From the NCBI RefSeq assembly GCF_003584685.1, contig NZ_AP018549.1, forward strand, positions 992,001-1,056,000: a DNA stretch of 64,000 nucleotides, in the 5' to 3' direction. Origin of the DNA: Lactobacillus paragasseri. Its GTDB lineage: Bacteria; Bacillota; Bacilli; Lactobacillales; Lactobacillaceae. A program made the position numbers and the translations under genes. This document shows, piece after piece, positions 17,863-25,705 of the stretch (within the stretch, counting starts at the first letter, position 1; each line of letters opens with the position of its first letter). Below the pieces are notes generated by a model. The model ran no database searches. It had not been told where the DNA came from and was given only the letters and a program-made list of their open reading frames with translations.

Positions 17863-19764
17863 TTACATGTTTAATGCTAAATCTTTTTCTTTATCAGAAA
17901 ATTGATGGCCGTCAACTTTTCGATGATTTTTAATTAAACGCATGCCGTTTAAGATTACGACCAAGATACTGAATTCATGAATAAACATGCCATTAGCCAT
18001 CTCGACATAACCTGTAAATAATCCAATAAACAATAACAACACAGTTAACAATGCAATCCCAATATTTTCATTCATATTTAAAACCGTTCGTTTAGAAATT
18101 GATAAAGCATCGGCAATTTTACGCAAATCATTTTTAACTAAAACAATATCTGAAACATCGACTGCAACGTCCGTACCGCTACCGATCGCAATAGCAATAT
18201 CGGCATTAGCTAACGCCGGACTATCATTGATGCCGTCACCGATAAAGGCAACATGATGACCATTTTCTTGTTCCTTCTTAACAAATTGTGCCTTATCTGC
18301 TGGCAACATTTGCCCATGAATTTCATCAATTGGCAAATCAGCCGCAATTTGTTGAGCAGTTTCTTGATTATCACCTGAAAGCATAATCAACTTCTTAATA
18401 CCTAGTTGCTTCAATTGCCTTAATGCAGTTTCTGCTTCTGGGCGAAGACGATCTTTAATGCCGAAAACAGCCAATTTACTTTGATTACTATTAGCTAAGA
18501 CTACAACAGAGTTTCCCAAATTACTTAATTTATTAACCACTTGAGTTAATTTAGAATTAGCAAAGGTATTTTCCTCAATTAAAGCTAAATTCCCTAAATA
18601 ATATTTTTCTCGATCCAAGTCAGCTATCATCCCGTTGCCCTTAACTGTCTTAGTCTCGATTTGATCAATCTTCTGCTCACTTAGTTTAGCCATTGCTTTG
18701 GCTAACGGGTGATTACTTTGAGATTCAATATTGGCAGCAAGATTAATAATTTCATCCTTATTACCACTCAAAACTTCAATTTTATTTACCTCAGGATGGC
18801 CAACTGTTAACGTACCGGTTTTATCAAAGGCAATCTCATCAACTTTACGAGCCGCATCCATTACTTGTGAGCCTTTAAACATCACGCCGTTCTTAGCCCC
18901 ATTACCGATACCAGCGACAGTTGAAACGGGAACGCCAATAACCAAAGCACCGGGACAGCCTAGAACCATTACTGTAATCGTTAATTTGAAGTCTCTAGTA
19001 ATTAAGCCTACGATAATCGCAATCACTAATACCGCTGGAGTATAGTATTTAGAAAAACGATTGATTAATTTTTCAGTATGAGACTTAGAATCTTGAGCTT
19101 CTTCTACCATTTCGATAATTTTACCAAAGGTAGTATCGTCTCCAGCTGCTGTAGTTTCTACCGTCAAGGTACCATCTTCTAGAATTGTTCCGGCATAGAC
19201 TTGATCACCTTGTTTTTTATCAGCTGGTTTTGACTCACCATTAACATTGGCTTCATTTAAATAGCCTGAACCTGCGACAATTTTTCCATCAACTGGGACT
19301 TGATCGCCGGTTTTAATCAAAATCTTTTCACCAAGATCAATAAAATCTATGTCCTCTTCTTCCGTTGCTCCGTCATCTTGCAAAACCAACGCAGTTTTTG
19401 GCGCCATTTTAGTTAAATCAGACACAGCTTTACGAGTCTTTTTAAGGGTAAGTTCTTCTAGAACATCACCTAATGCAAAAAGCCAGGTAACAATCGCCGC
19501 TTCATTAAATTCGCCAATAACAATAGCACCAATTACTGCTAACGATACTAAGACATCAATAGAAACTAATTTTACTTTTAATGATGAAATAGCTGTTAAC
19601 AAAATTGGAATTAAGCCAATAATTCCTACTATTAGCATCAAAACTTGATAAGCAGCATTGATATGGAATAACCACTTAGCTGTTTCCGCAAATAAAATCA
19701 GCACAGTATTAAGTGCCAAAATTATCTTTTGATGTTTAACAAAAAATTGTTGAATCTTTACCAT
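17863..19764 (-). CDS. P1B-type heavy-metal ATPase with CPG transmembrane motif
   Basis: Metal-translocating P-type ATPase of 633 residues. It has the phosphorylation site DKTGTLTVGHPE, the actuator motif NGESKPADKK, the nucleotide-binding SNHPLAKAM (HP motif) and the hinge GDGINDSPALANADIAIA. The membrane metal site reads GCPGALVIGVPVS: CPG instead of CPC, CPH or SPC, so metal specificity cannot be assigned from the usual subclasses. There is no N-terminal HMA domain. First gene of an operon with an HMA protein, a Dps-like ferritin and an Fnr-like regulator, suggesting metal and redox homeostasis. Confidence 0.92.
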   Translation of the reverse strand: MVKIQQFFVKHQKIILALNTVLILFAETAKWLFHINAAYQVLMLIVGIIGLIPILLTAISSLKVKLVSIDVLVSLAVIGAIVIGEFNEAAIVTWLFALGDVLEELTLKKTRKAVSDLTKMAPKTALVLQDDGATEEEDIDFIDLGEKILIKTGDQVPVDGKIVAGSGYLNEANVNGESKPADKKQGDQVYAGTILEDGTLTVETTAAGDDTTFGKIIEMVEEAQDSKSHTEKLINRFSKYYTPAVLVIAIIVGLITRDFKLTITVMVLGCPGALVIGVPVSTVAGIGNGAKNGVMFKGSQVMDAARKVDEIAFDKTGTLTVGHPEVNKIEVLSGNKDEIINLAANIESQSNHPLAKAMAKLSEQKIDQIETKTVKGNGMIADLDREKYYLGNLALIEENTFANSKLTQVVNKLSNLGNSVVVLANSNQSKLAVFGIKDRLRPEAETALRQLKQLGIKKLIMLSGDNQETAQQIAADLPIDEIHGQMLPADKAQFVKKEQENGHHVAFIGDGINDSPALANADIAIAIGSGTDVAVDVSDIVLVKNDLRKIADALSISKRTVLNMNENIGIALLTVLLLFIGLFTGYVEMANGMFIHEFSILVVILNGMRLIKNHRKVDGHQFSDKEKDLALNM

Positions 19765-19785
19765 TTACATTCTCCTTTGTTTTAC

Positions 19786-19834
19786 ATGCTTTAGTTTAGG
19801 AGAAATGAGTTTTACAAAAATTGATAACCATCAA
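19786..19834 (-). promoter_or_regulatory. Class II Fnr-type promoter of the metal ATPase operon
   Basis: Perfect Fnr box TTGATAACCATCAA at 19821-19834. On the minus strand the -10-like TAAACT (19798-19793) puts the box centre at -41.5, the class II activation distance. AAAGGAG and the ATG at 19764 follow. Confidence 0.75.
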
Positions 19835-19835
19835 G

Positions 19836-19866
19836 AAAAAGCACTTAATATTGAAAATTAAGTGCT
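19836..19866 (-). terminator. Terminator after the fetB/DUF3021 relic
   Basis: Arms GCACTTAA / TTAAGTGC with minus-strand TTTTTC after the stem, just upstream of the Fnr box. Confidence 0.7.
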
Positions 19867-19907
19867 CGTACTTTTAGTAAGATTATTTGAATTTAACTTT
19901 TTGTTTA

Positions 19908-20377
19908 TTACGCTTCTTGATTTATCCGCCTAATATCGCGTTCCTGCGTCAATCTAATGACTAACCGAATCATCGCGTAAGCAAAGATAAAAATGAATAA
20001 AGTTTACCAATTAATCAACCAATTATTTAAAAACATCATTATTGAAAATAATGCAAGGGTTCCAATAAGATGAAAAATAAATGCTAGTAAATACGATAAG
20101 TCCGTTTTAAATAGAAAACTTAATTCGCCAATCAAACCACTGCAAATGAAGACGATAAAAACACTATTTATCGGAACAGCCGTTAACCGACGGGTATCTA
20201 TATGAAAAATAAATTTTAAAACAAAACCGATAATCACTAATTGCACGATTGCCCGAATTACGCTAATAAAATATCTTTGGTTAATCCCAGCTTTTCTTTT
20301 GCGGAAATTGCAATTGATACTAATACTAGCGCAAAAGCTAAAACTAAGGATAAGTTGCTAACCGTTACATTTTTCAT
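19908..20377 (-). pseudogene. Chimeric relic: FetB N-terminus fused to a DUF3021 C-terminus
   Basis: From ATG 20377 the first 30 codons are the FetB (UPF0014) iron-export permease: NLSLVLAFALVLVSIAISAK then EKLGLTKDILLA. A one-base loss gives TAA; the next frame continues VIRAIVQLVIIGFVLKFIFHID, still FetB. At about residue 58 it switches to INSVFIVFICSGLIGELSFL, which matches the DUF3021 protein at 45856-46251 through to RDIRRINQ. A CAA-to-TAA nonsense codon at 20004 interrupts the second part. Deletion or recombination joined two membrane-protein genes, and the product then decayed. Confidence 0.8.
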
Positions 20378-21035
20378 TTACTAAGCCTCTACTTTTTTCA
20401 TTTACTAAGCCCCTACTTTTAATTTCTAAAACATTTTTAGCTACTTGAATTTCACTCTGATCATGAGTCACTTGTACAATAGTTGTCCCTTGTCGATGGA
20501 CAGATTCAATCAAACGATGAACTATTTCTTTACTTTTTCCATCTAATCCCGCTGTAACTTCATCAAGTAATAGCACTTTGGGTAAGAAGACAATACTTCG
20601 AATTAAAGCAACTCTTTGTTTTTCACCGCCTGACAAAGAATTTATTTCTTTATTTAAAAATTCAGCTGGTAAATCTACAATCTTTAATAATGAATCTAGC
20701 CTGGCTAAATCTACTTCTTTATTTCTGATTTGATAGGGAAAAGATAAATTATCTTTAACAGTTTTGCCAAAAAGAACCGGCTGCTGAAAGCAGTACATTA
20801 CTTGTCGACGATACTTAATTGGGTCTAATTTTTGAATATCGCTACCATGATAAAAAATAGTGCCCGAACTGGGACTGATTAAGTTCGCAATTAATTTTAG
20901 AATTGTACTTTTTCCCGCTCCCGATGGACCAATTAAAGTTAAAAAGTCACCATTTTTTATCCCAAAAGATAGATTATTTAAAATAGTTCGTTTTCCCACT
21001 TGATAATTAACGTTTTTCAGTTCAATTATTGTTAT
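20358..21035 (-). pseudogene. Iron export ABC transporter ATP-binding protein FetA, start codon apparently lost
   Basis: ABC ATPase with Walker A GPSGAGKSTI, Q-loop FQQP, signature LSGGEKQR and Walker B VLLLDEVTAGLD, matching FetA of the FetAB iron exporter; it overlaps a fetB relic. The family N-terminus (TIIELKNVNYQV) is encoded upstream of the first usable start, and the codon where ATG is expected is ATA (21035-21033), seven bases after AGGA. A GTG at 20999 would remove the first strand. Near the 3' end a 24-bp tandem duplication repeats the peptide KSRGLVNE (20371-20420). With fetB wrecked, the system is probably dead. Confidence 0.65.
20371..20420. repeat. 24-bp tandem duplication in the 3' end of fetA
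   Basis: Two nearly identical copies of a 24-base unit containing TTTCATTTACTAAGC, one mismatch apart. In frame, so the protein gains eight residues. Confidence 0.8.
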
Positions 21036-21112
21036 TGATTATTCCTTTAAATCTTTTCTTTCAATTATAGTACTTTTGCATAATCAAGATTTAAGTGAAA
21101 AAGCGTAAAAAA

Positions 21113-21143
21113 TAAAAGTTTGGAGCTAATCTCCAAACTTTTT
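21113..21143. terminator. Bidirectional terminator after the PNPOx-like gene
   Basis: Perfect stem AAAGTTTGGAG / CTCCAAACTTT with a 5-base loop and T/A tracts on both sides. Confidence 0.85.
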
Positions 21144-21144
21144 A

Positions 21145-21531
21145 CTATATTTTCTGTTCAACATCATGAATTTTAACCACTAATACTGCTCGAATCCAAT
21201 CAAATTGTGCTTTCATTTGATCAAAATATGCACCTTCATTAATAAATTGACCACTACCGTGAATATGATACCCGCGACCCATACCAGCGATTCCTTGATA
21301 ATTATAAGAACCAATCGTAATCGTTAATTCATGCTTAGAATCTTTCTTGAAATCCTGTTCAATTGAATGCATCCCAGCAGCCGGAATCAAAATAGTATCA
21401 TCCGCAACCACATTAATATATTGTGACCAAGTATTAACCACACTAGCTGGATTGCCATTGATGGAAATAATCGTTGCTGGTCCTTTATCTTCTAAAACGT
21501 CTAAAAAATCTTCGTTCATTATCTTTGTCAT
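21145..21531 (-). CDS. Pyridoxamine 5'-phosphate oxidase-like FMN-binding split-barrel protein
   Basis: Small flavin-binding protein of 128 residues: GPATIISINGNPASVVNTWSQYI, TILIPAAGMHSIEQDFKKD and MGRGYHIHGSGQF are typical of the PNPOx-like split barrel used by pyridoxamine oxidase-family reductases. GGAGG lies 8 bases before the ATG. About 47 bases upstream is the inverted repeat CTGACA-N5-TGTCAG, shared with the WYL regulator gene next door, so it is probably repressed or activated by that protein. Confidence 0.85.
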   Translation of the reverse strand: MTKIMNEDFLDVLEDKGPATIISINGNPASVVNTWSQYINVVADDTILIPAAGMHSIEQDFKKDSKHELTITIGSYNYQGIAGMGRGYHIHGSGQFINEGAYFDQMKAQFDWIRAVLVVKIHDVEQKI

Positions 21532-21577
21532 AAATTCTACCTCCTAAAACCTTTCAGTTTTACTTTATTCCTTAATC

Positions 21578-21594
21578 CTGACAACCTATGTCAG
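21578..21594. promoter_or_regulatory. Operator CTGACA-N5-TGTCAG upstream of the PNPOx-like gene
   Basis: 17-bp inverted repeat CTGACAACCTATGTCAG. A 13/17 match (CTGTCAAAAAATGTCAG) lies at 22554-22570 beside the WYL regulator start. Confidence 0.6.
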
Positions 21595-21604
21595 AATTAG
21601 CAAA

Positions 21605-22537
21605 TTAATATTGCTGAATTATTTCATTTAACTTTTCCAAATAGCTATTCTTTAATTCTTTTGGCTTTAATACTTTTACTTCAGAACCCAGAGATATCAA
21701 ATAGTCGACTAAATAATGTAGTTCTTCCTTGTTATATTTACCATTCAGATATATTTTTCCATGCTTATGGTCAATTTGCATGATTGGGTATGAATTATAC
21801 TCAACTTTTTGTTCACCGATTTTGGTTAACTGACATTGATAAGGGATGCAATAATGCTCCCGTTCATATTGCCGGAAGCTATCAAGTAATTGCTCTTTAT
21901 TCATCACCGATTGTTTAGTATTTAGTAGCTTTACTGTTTCAAATTTATCAAGCCGCAAGACAAACCAACGTTTTAAATCCAAATTATAAGCATGACAAAA
22001 CCAATTCCCTGCTTGGTAGAATATATCAAGCAACTGCAATTTTTGTTCTTCTTTAATAAACTGAAAATTTCGCGCTAAAATTACGCTATTATTCAGACAA
22101 GCTTTAAGTAGCAAAGTAAAAAAAGGTACTTCATTCAAGCTTGGCTGACTAATATAGTGAACAAATTCTTTTTGAAGACTAATTTGGTTTTGTAATTTTT
22201 GAGGTAGATTCTTTAGTAATTTAGTCTGAATCTTTTGATATTCATTACTGTATGGCGTTTCACTAAGATTTTTTATTGCCTGTAAAGCGAAAAAGATAGC
22301 GTTGATCTCTTGCGTATTAAAACGGATGGGCAATAGTAACTTACTATTAGTAATGTAATAACCACCACTACGCCCAGTTTCACTATAAAAAGCTAAGCCT
22401 AACTGCTCTAGATCGGTAATATCTCGCAAAGCTGTTCGTTCAGAAATTGCAAATTTTTCTTCTAGTTCTTTTAAATGAAAGATCTTTTTATCGGTTAAGT
22501 ATAGTAGTTCTTGATTAAGTCGTTCAGATTTTTTCAT
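21605..22537 (-). CDS. YafY/DeoR-type HTH regulator with WYL domain
   Basis: 310-residue transcription factor. N-terminal helix-turn-helix: ERLNQELLYLTDKKIFHLKE then LEEKFAISERTALRDITDLE. The WYL region has GNWFCHAYNLDLKRWFVLRLDKFETVKLL, and a WCX-like C-terminal domain follows. Such regulators sense nucleotides or other small ligands. It is divergent from a VOC-family relic and lies downstream of a PNPOx-like gene; matching operator sites are found before both, so these are its likely targets. Confidence 0.88.
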   Translation of the reverse strand: MKKSERLNQELLYLTDKKIFHLKELEEKFAISERTALRDITDLEQLGLAFYSETGRSGGYYITNSKLLLPIRFNTQEINAIFFALQAIKNLSETPYSNEYQKIQTKLLKNLPQKLQNQISLQKEFVHYISQPSLNEVPFFTLLLKACLNNSVILARNFQFIKEEQKLQLLDIFYQAGNWFCHAYNLDLKRWFVLRLDKFETVKLLNTKQSVMNKEQLLDSFRQYEREHYCIPYQCQLTKIGEQKVEYNSYPIMQIDHKHGKIYLNGKYNKEELHYLVDYLISLGSEVKVLKPKELKNSYLEKLNEIIQQY

Positions 22538-22553
22538 AGTTGTGCAAGCTTTC

Positions 22554-22570
22554 CTGTCAAAAAATGTCAG
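22554..22570. promoter_or_regulatory. Second copy of the WYL-regulator operator
   Basis: CTGTCAAAAAATGTCAG between the divergent regulator gene and VOC relic, matching the site at 21578-21594. Confidence 0.55.
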
Positions 22571-22623
22571 TCTTTTATTCTATAATAATGCTGATAGGCG
22601 TTCAGGACAAGGAAGGTCATACT

Positions 22624-22800
22624 ATGGTAGATATTTTAACTAAACAAACCAGCAATCAAAAATTCTCATTTAAATGAAATTTACGTTGACGATGTTGAGG
22701 CAGCAAAAAAGATTTAGGTGTTTTAGAAATCACGCCTAAAACCGCTAGTTACCTAGACCACCAAACTCACCCAATCTTTATGAGAAAGTTTGAGTTTTAG
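22624..22800 (+). pseudogene. Glyoxalase/VOC-family protein relic
   Basis: ATG at 22624 after AAGGAAGG opens a short frame that stops after 17 codons. A shifted frame then reads EIYVDDVEAAKK, another shift gives DLGVLEITPKTASYLDH and it ends FMRKFEF at TAG 22800. The (N)EIYVDDVEAAKKFY-like start is typical of VOC proteins. Too degraded to function. Divergent from the WYL regulator, so it was probably its original target. Confidence 0.6.
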
Positions 22801-22858
22801 CAGTTAAATTGATAAGAATAATCAAAATCAATAATTAATTTCAAATTTTATACATAAA

Positions 22859-22907
22859 GAAACATCACAGACTCCAGTATCAATCCACTGAAATTTGTGA
22901 TGTTTCG
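22859..22907. terminator. Long-loop hairpin, bidirectional terminator
   Basis: GAAACATCACA / TGTGATGTTTC, 11-base perfect arms, followed by CGTTTATTC on the plus side. Confidence 0.5.
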
Positions 22908-22908
22908 T

Positions 22909-23020
22909 TTATTCTTTTACCAAATGGATTTCACGATCAAATAATTTATGCATCCCTTCATTGAAGTTATGTACAATAAAAACAATCGTTGCTTTACTTT
23001 TCAGTAAATTCTTTAAAAGA
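22909..23020 (-). pseudogene. C-terminal relic of an ABC exporter
   Basis: Reads KNLLKSKATIVFIVHNFNEG then MHKLFDREIHLVKE and stops. It closely matches the C-terminus of the ABC exporter encoded at 48578-50161 (KLLNSKATIVFIAHNFNEHM, then FDREIYLSKD). Only about 35 codons remain, with no start. Confidence 0.75.
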
Positions 23021-23086
23021 GCCCTATAAATATCATTTGACAAAAAAGAAAAGCAGCTTTATGCCGAATGAGAATTAAATAAATGT

Positions 23087-23195
23087 TCTTCGAGGCAGGG
23101 TGAAATTCCCGACCGGCGGTAAAGTCCGCAACCCGCGCAAGCGGTTGAACCCTTAATGGTACCGATAGTTATAGTCTAGATGGAAGAAGGATAAT
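23087..23195 (+). ncRNA. FMN riboswitch (RFN element)
   Basis: Contains the conserved RFN segments CTTCGAGGCAGGGTGAAATT, CCCGACCGGCGGTAAAGTCC, the CAACCCGCGCAAGCGGTTGA stem and the closing GATAGTTATAGTCTAGATGG. It senses FMN and shuts off riboflavin genes. The terminator at 23253-23287 contains CCTCGAAG, complementary to CTTCGAGG of the 5' P1 strand, consistent with transcription attenuation. The operon it controls is now largely deleted. Confidence 0.97.
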
Positions 23196-23252
23196 TTTAA
23201 TCTACGCTTATTTGCGTACTTGAATTATTTTTTAACTTGCATACTATTTCTG

Positions 23253-23287
23253 AACCTCGAAGTTTAGCTTCGAGGTTCTTTTTTTGT
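23253..23287 (+). terminator. Terminator in the FMN riboswitch expression platform
   Basis: AACCTCGAAG / CTTCGAGGTT with a 6-base loop and a seven-T run. Confidence 0.88.
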
Positions 23288-23307
23288 TCTGTTAGGAAGT
23301 GATTTAA

Positions 23308-23598
23308 ATGGAAAAAGACCAATATTATATGAATTTAGCTTTACAAGAAGCTAAAAAAGGACGCTTCCAAACTTGGAAGAATCCTTTGGTTGGTGCTGTG
23401 ATTTTCAAAGAATTGAAGATCAAAGAAATCAATTTGCTAACTAATAATCCTGATAAAATTGACCAATTAAACGATTACGGTATTAAGATTAATAAACGTA
23501 TTCCATTAGAACTTGCATCTAATGATGTTGATCGTTTTTACCTACAAACTAAGAAAAAGAGATTTCATCATTTATTAGAACTCAAGGAGGTTGAATAA
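23308..23598 (+). pseudogene. In-frame RibD-RibA deletion fusion (riboflavin operon remnant)
   Basis: The first 32 codons (MEKDQYYMNLALQEAKKGRF then QTWKNPLVGAVI) are the N-terminus of the RibD deaminase. From about residue 35 the protein becomes the C-terminus of RibA GTP cyclohydrolase II: IKEINLLTNNPDKIDQLNDY then GIKINKRIPLEL. In the usual order ribD-ribE-ribAB-ribH, one in-frame deletion removed most of ribD, all of ribE, the RibB domain and most of RibA. The zinc deaminase motif and cyclohydrolase active site are gone. The 96-residue product is presumably inactive, and its stop overlaps the ribH start. Confidence 0.9.
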
Positions 23599-24059
23599 TG
23601 ACTGAATATACTGGAAACTTCACTAATACTCATGGAAAAATCGCGATTGTCGTAGCTAAATTTAATAAAATTGTTACTAAAAATTTGGTTCGCGGTGCTA
23701 AAGAAACACTTCATCAATTCGGAATCCAAGACGATGAAATTGATGTCATCTGGGTACCAGGAGCATTTGAAATAGCCTTCACTGCTCAAAAACTAATTAA
23801 ATCTGATAAATATGCTGGAATTATGACTCTCGGTGCAGTAATCAAGGGTGAAACTGATCATTATGCCATGATTATTCAAAACGTAACTAATGCGATTATG
23901 CAGATGAATTTACAAGCTAAAATTCCAGTCACTTTTGGTATTTTAACTACAGAAAATATTGAACAAGCTTTGCAAAGGGCGGGCTTAAAAGCAGGCAACG
24001 AAGGCTCTTCTACTGCCCAAAGTTTACTTGAAATGATCTCCCTCAATGAGCAATTGTAA
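23598..24059 (+). CDS. ribH: 6,7-dimethyl-8-ribityllumazine synthase
   Basis: Penultimate enzyme of riboflavin synthesis, condensing 5-amino-6-ribitylaminouracil with dihydroxybutanone phosphate. 153 residues, full length and apparently intact: [23 protein letters not shown], and [14 protein letters not shown] with the catalytic His. AAGGAGG precedes the start, which overlaps the stop of the RibD-RibA fusion. With the upstream enzymes deleted no substrate should be made by this operon, so ribH is orphaned. Under the FMN riboswitch. Confidence 0.95.
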   Translation: MTEYTGNFTNTHGKIAIVVAKFNKIVTKNLVRGAKETLHQFGIQDDEIDVIWVPGAFEIAFTAQKLIKSDKYAGIMTLGAVIKGETDHYAMIIQNVTNAIMQMNLQAKIPVTFGILTTENIEQALQRAGLKAGNEGSSTAQSLLEMISLNEQL

Positions 24060-24095
24060 TTACTAACTATTTTACCCAAACACAACTAAATCCAA

Positions 24096-24135
24096 CAAAA
24101 AAACTAGCCATGTTTTTACATGGCTAGTTTTTCTT
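24096..24135. terminator. Bidirectional terminator between ribH and nox
   Basis: AAAACTAGCCATG / CATGGCTAGTTTT with a 6-base loop; A and T tracts on both sides. Confidence 0.9.
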
Positions 24136-24163
24136 GATAACTTATCTTTATTAATGCCTAAAT

Positions 24164-25528
24164 TTAGAATCTTGCCATACCTAAGGCATGTTGTGCAGCT
24201 AAGTTAAGCAAACTCCATTGACGGTCAAATCCTGGTTGGAAGAAGAAGTCTTGTTCAGCCAAGTCTTCCAAACGCATCTTATGACTAATTGCTAAAGCTA
24301 AAACATTGCCTTGAGCAGTAATATCATACTTAGAAAGAACTGCACCACCTAGAATTTGGTGAGTGTATGGATTAAAGGTTAAGCTGACATATACCTTAGG
24401 ATTATCTGCTTCTGGAACATAAGCTGGGCGCATGTTATCTTCATAGAAACTAGTTTGGTAATCAAGCTTGTTCTTAGCAGCTGAGAATTGATTTAATCCT
24501 GCAGTAGCAAAGTGATAGTCAAATACACTAAGAGCTGAAGCACCGATAACACCTTTGAAGGCACGGTCTGGCTTATCTTCGAAGATATGATCAACTACAT
24601 ATTGAGCTTCTCTTCTAGTAGTAGTGGCTAAGGCAATTGGCATTGGTTTACCAGCTGGAATCGAAAGCGGCAGAATTGCATCTCCAATTGCATAAACATC
24701 TTTTACATTAGTTCTCAAATATGGATCAGTCTTAATCCAGCCTCTTTGATCTAAGTCAACTACGCCCTTTAGCCAGTCAGTATTAGGCATTACACCTGCT
24801 GAAACAACAACCAAGTCAGCTGGGACATCACCTTGATCAGTTTTAACACTTTCAACTTTTCCATTACCGTTAAAGCCTTCGATCTTGACACCCATCTTCA
24901 AGTCCATATTTTTCTTAAAGGTAGGTTCCAAAACATCGAGTAATTCAGAATTAAGATAGGTTCCTAATGGGCGATCAATCATATCCATTAAAGTTACATG
25001 CTTGCCAGCTTTAGCAAATACTTCGCTAGCTTCAGTACCGATATAACCAGCACCAACAATAGCAACATTTTTAATTGCTGGATCGTTAGCAGCACTCATC
25101 AACTTAGAAGCCCAGTCACGTCCACGCATCAAATAGATATTCTTGAGATCATTACCTGGCACAGGTAAAACTTTAGGAGTTACGCCTGAAGAAAGAATCA
25201 ACCTATCATATTGGACTTCTTCTTCAGAATTATTAGTTAAGTCTTTAACTGTAACAGTCTTATTTTCAGGATGAATAGCAGTTACTTCATGGTTAGCATA
25301 AACATGACCGCCCTTCTTTTCAACATCTTCTGGGGCAAAGTTTCTAACGTCATCTTCTGCTGTAACTTTATTTTCTAAGTACAACTGCATTCCACAGGAC
25401 ATAAATGAAATAAAGTCGCCAGCTTCGTAAACAGTTACATCTACATCATTATATTTATCTAACAGCTCAATTGCTGATTCATGACCACCATGTGAAGCAC
25501 CAACAATTACAATTTTACGTTTATCCAT
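24164..25528 (-). CDS. nox: NADH oxidase, H2O-forming, FAD/NAD-linked reductase
   Basis: Flavoprotein that reduces O2 to water with NADH, regenerating NAD+ and removing oxygen. 454 residues. FAD-binding VIVGASHGGHESAIEL, the single redox cysteine in FMSCGMQLY (about residue 45), NADH-binding VAIVGAGYIGTEASEVF and the second FAD motif VYAIGDAILPL. The C-terminal dimerisation domain is present. The redox centre is one cysteine, not the CxxC of disulfide reductases, which fits Nox or CoA-disulfide-type enzymes. Good AGGAGG site upstream. Confidence 0.92.
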   Translation of the reverse strand: MDKRKIVIVGASHGGHESAIELLDKYNDVDVTVYEAGDFISFMSCGMQLYLENKVTAEDDVRNFAPEDVEKKGGHVYANHEVTAIHPENKTVTVKDLTNNSEEEVQYDRLILSSGVTPKVLPVPGNDLKNIYLMRGRDWASKLMSAANDPAIKNVAIVGAGYIGTEASEVFAKAGKHVTLMDMIDRPLGTYLNSELLDVLEPTFKKNMDLKMGVKIEGFNGNGKVESVKTDQGDVPADLVVVSAGVMPNTDWLKGVVDLDQRGWIKTDPYLRTNVKDVYAIGDAILPLSIPAGKPMPIALATTTRREAQYVVDHIFEDKPDRAFKGVIGASALSVFDYHFATAGLNQFSAAKNKLDYQTSFYEDNMRPAYVPEADNPKVYVSLTFNPYTHQILGGAVLSKYDITAQGNVLALAISHKMRLEDLAEQDFFFQPGFDRQWSLLNLAAQHALGMARF

Positions 25529-25557
25529 AAAATCCTCCTAACACAATAGTTTCTGCT

Positions 25558-25677
25558 TTACAGTTTTAATGGTAACACTTATTATTTAATATCCATCATA
25601 TTTTGCTCAAAACTAATGGACAAAAATCAAATTAATGTTGACATCTGTAAACGTAAATATTACCATTCATCTGTAAC
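25558..25677. promoter_or_regulatory. Similar inverted motif copies in the nox/MFS-relic intergenic region
   Basis: TTACAG-N4-AATGGTAA at 25558-25573 (plus) and TTACAG-N3-AATGGTAA at 25676-25660 (minus) face each other across the gap between nox and the MFS relic, suggesting a shared operator. Confidence 0.4.
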
Positions 25678-25705
25678 TTGTAAAAAGTAGGAAAGAGATA
25701 ATTTC

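Noticed and set aside
18731-19648. Plus-strand open frames opposite the P1B ATPase gene
   Set aside because: No ribosome sites, unlikely composition, and fully explained as the antisense of a conserved gene.
20378-20420. Tandem repeat in fetA considered as a regulatory repeat or CRISPR fragment
   Set aside because: Only two adjacent in-frame copies without spacers; a simple 24-bp duplication in a coding region.
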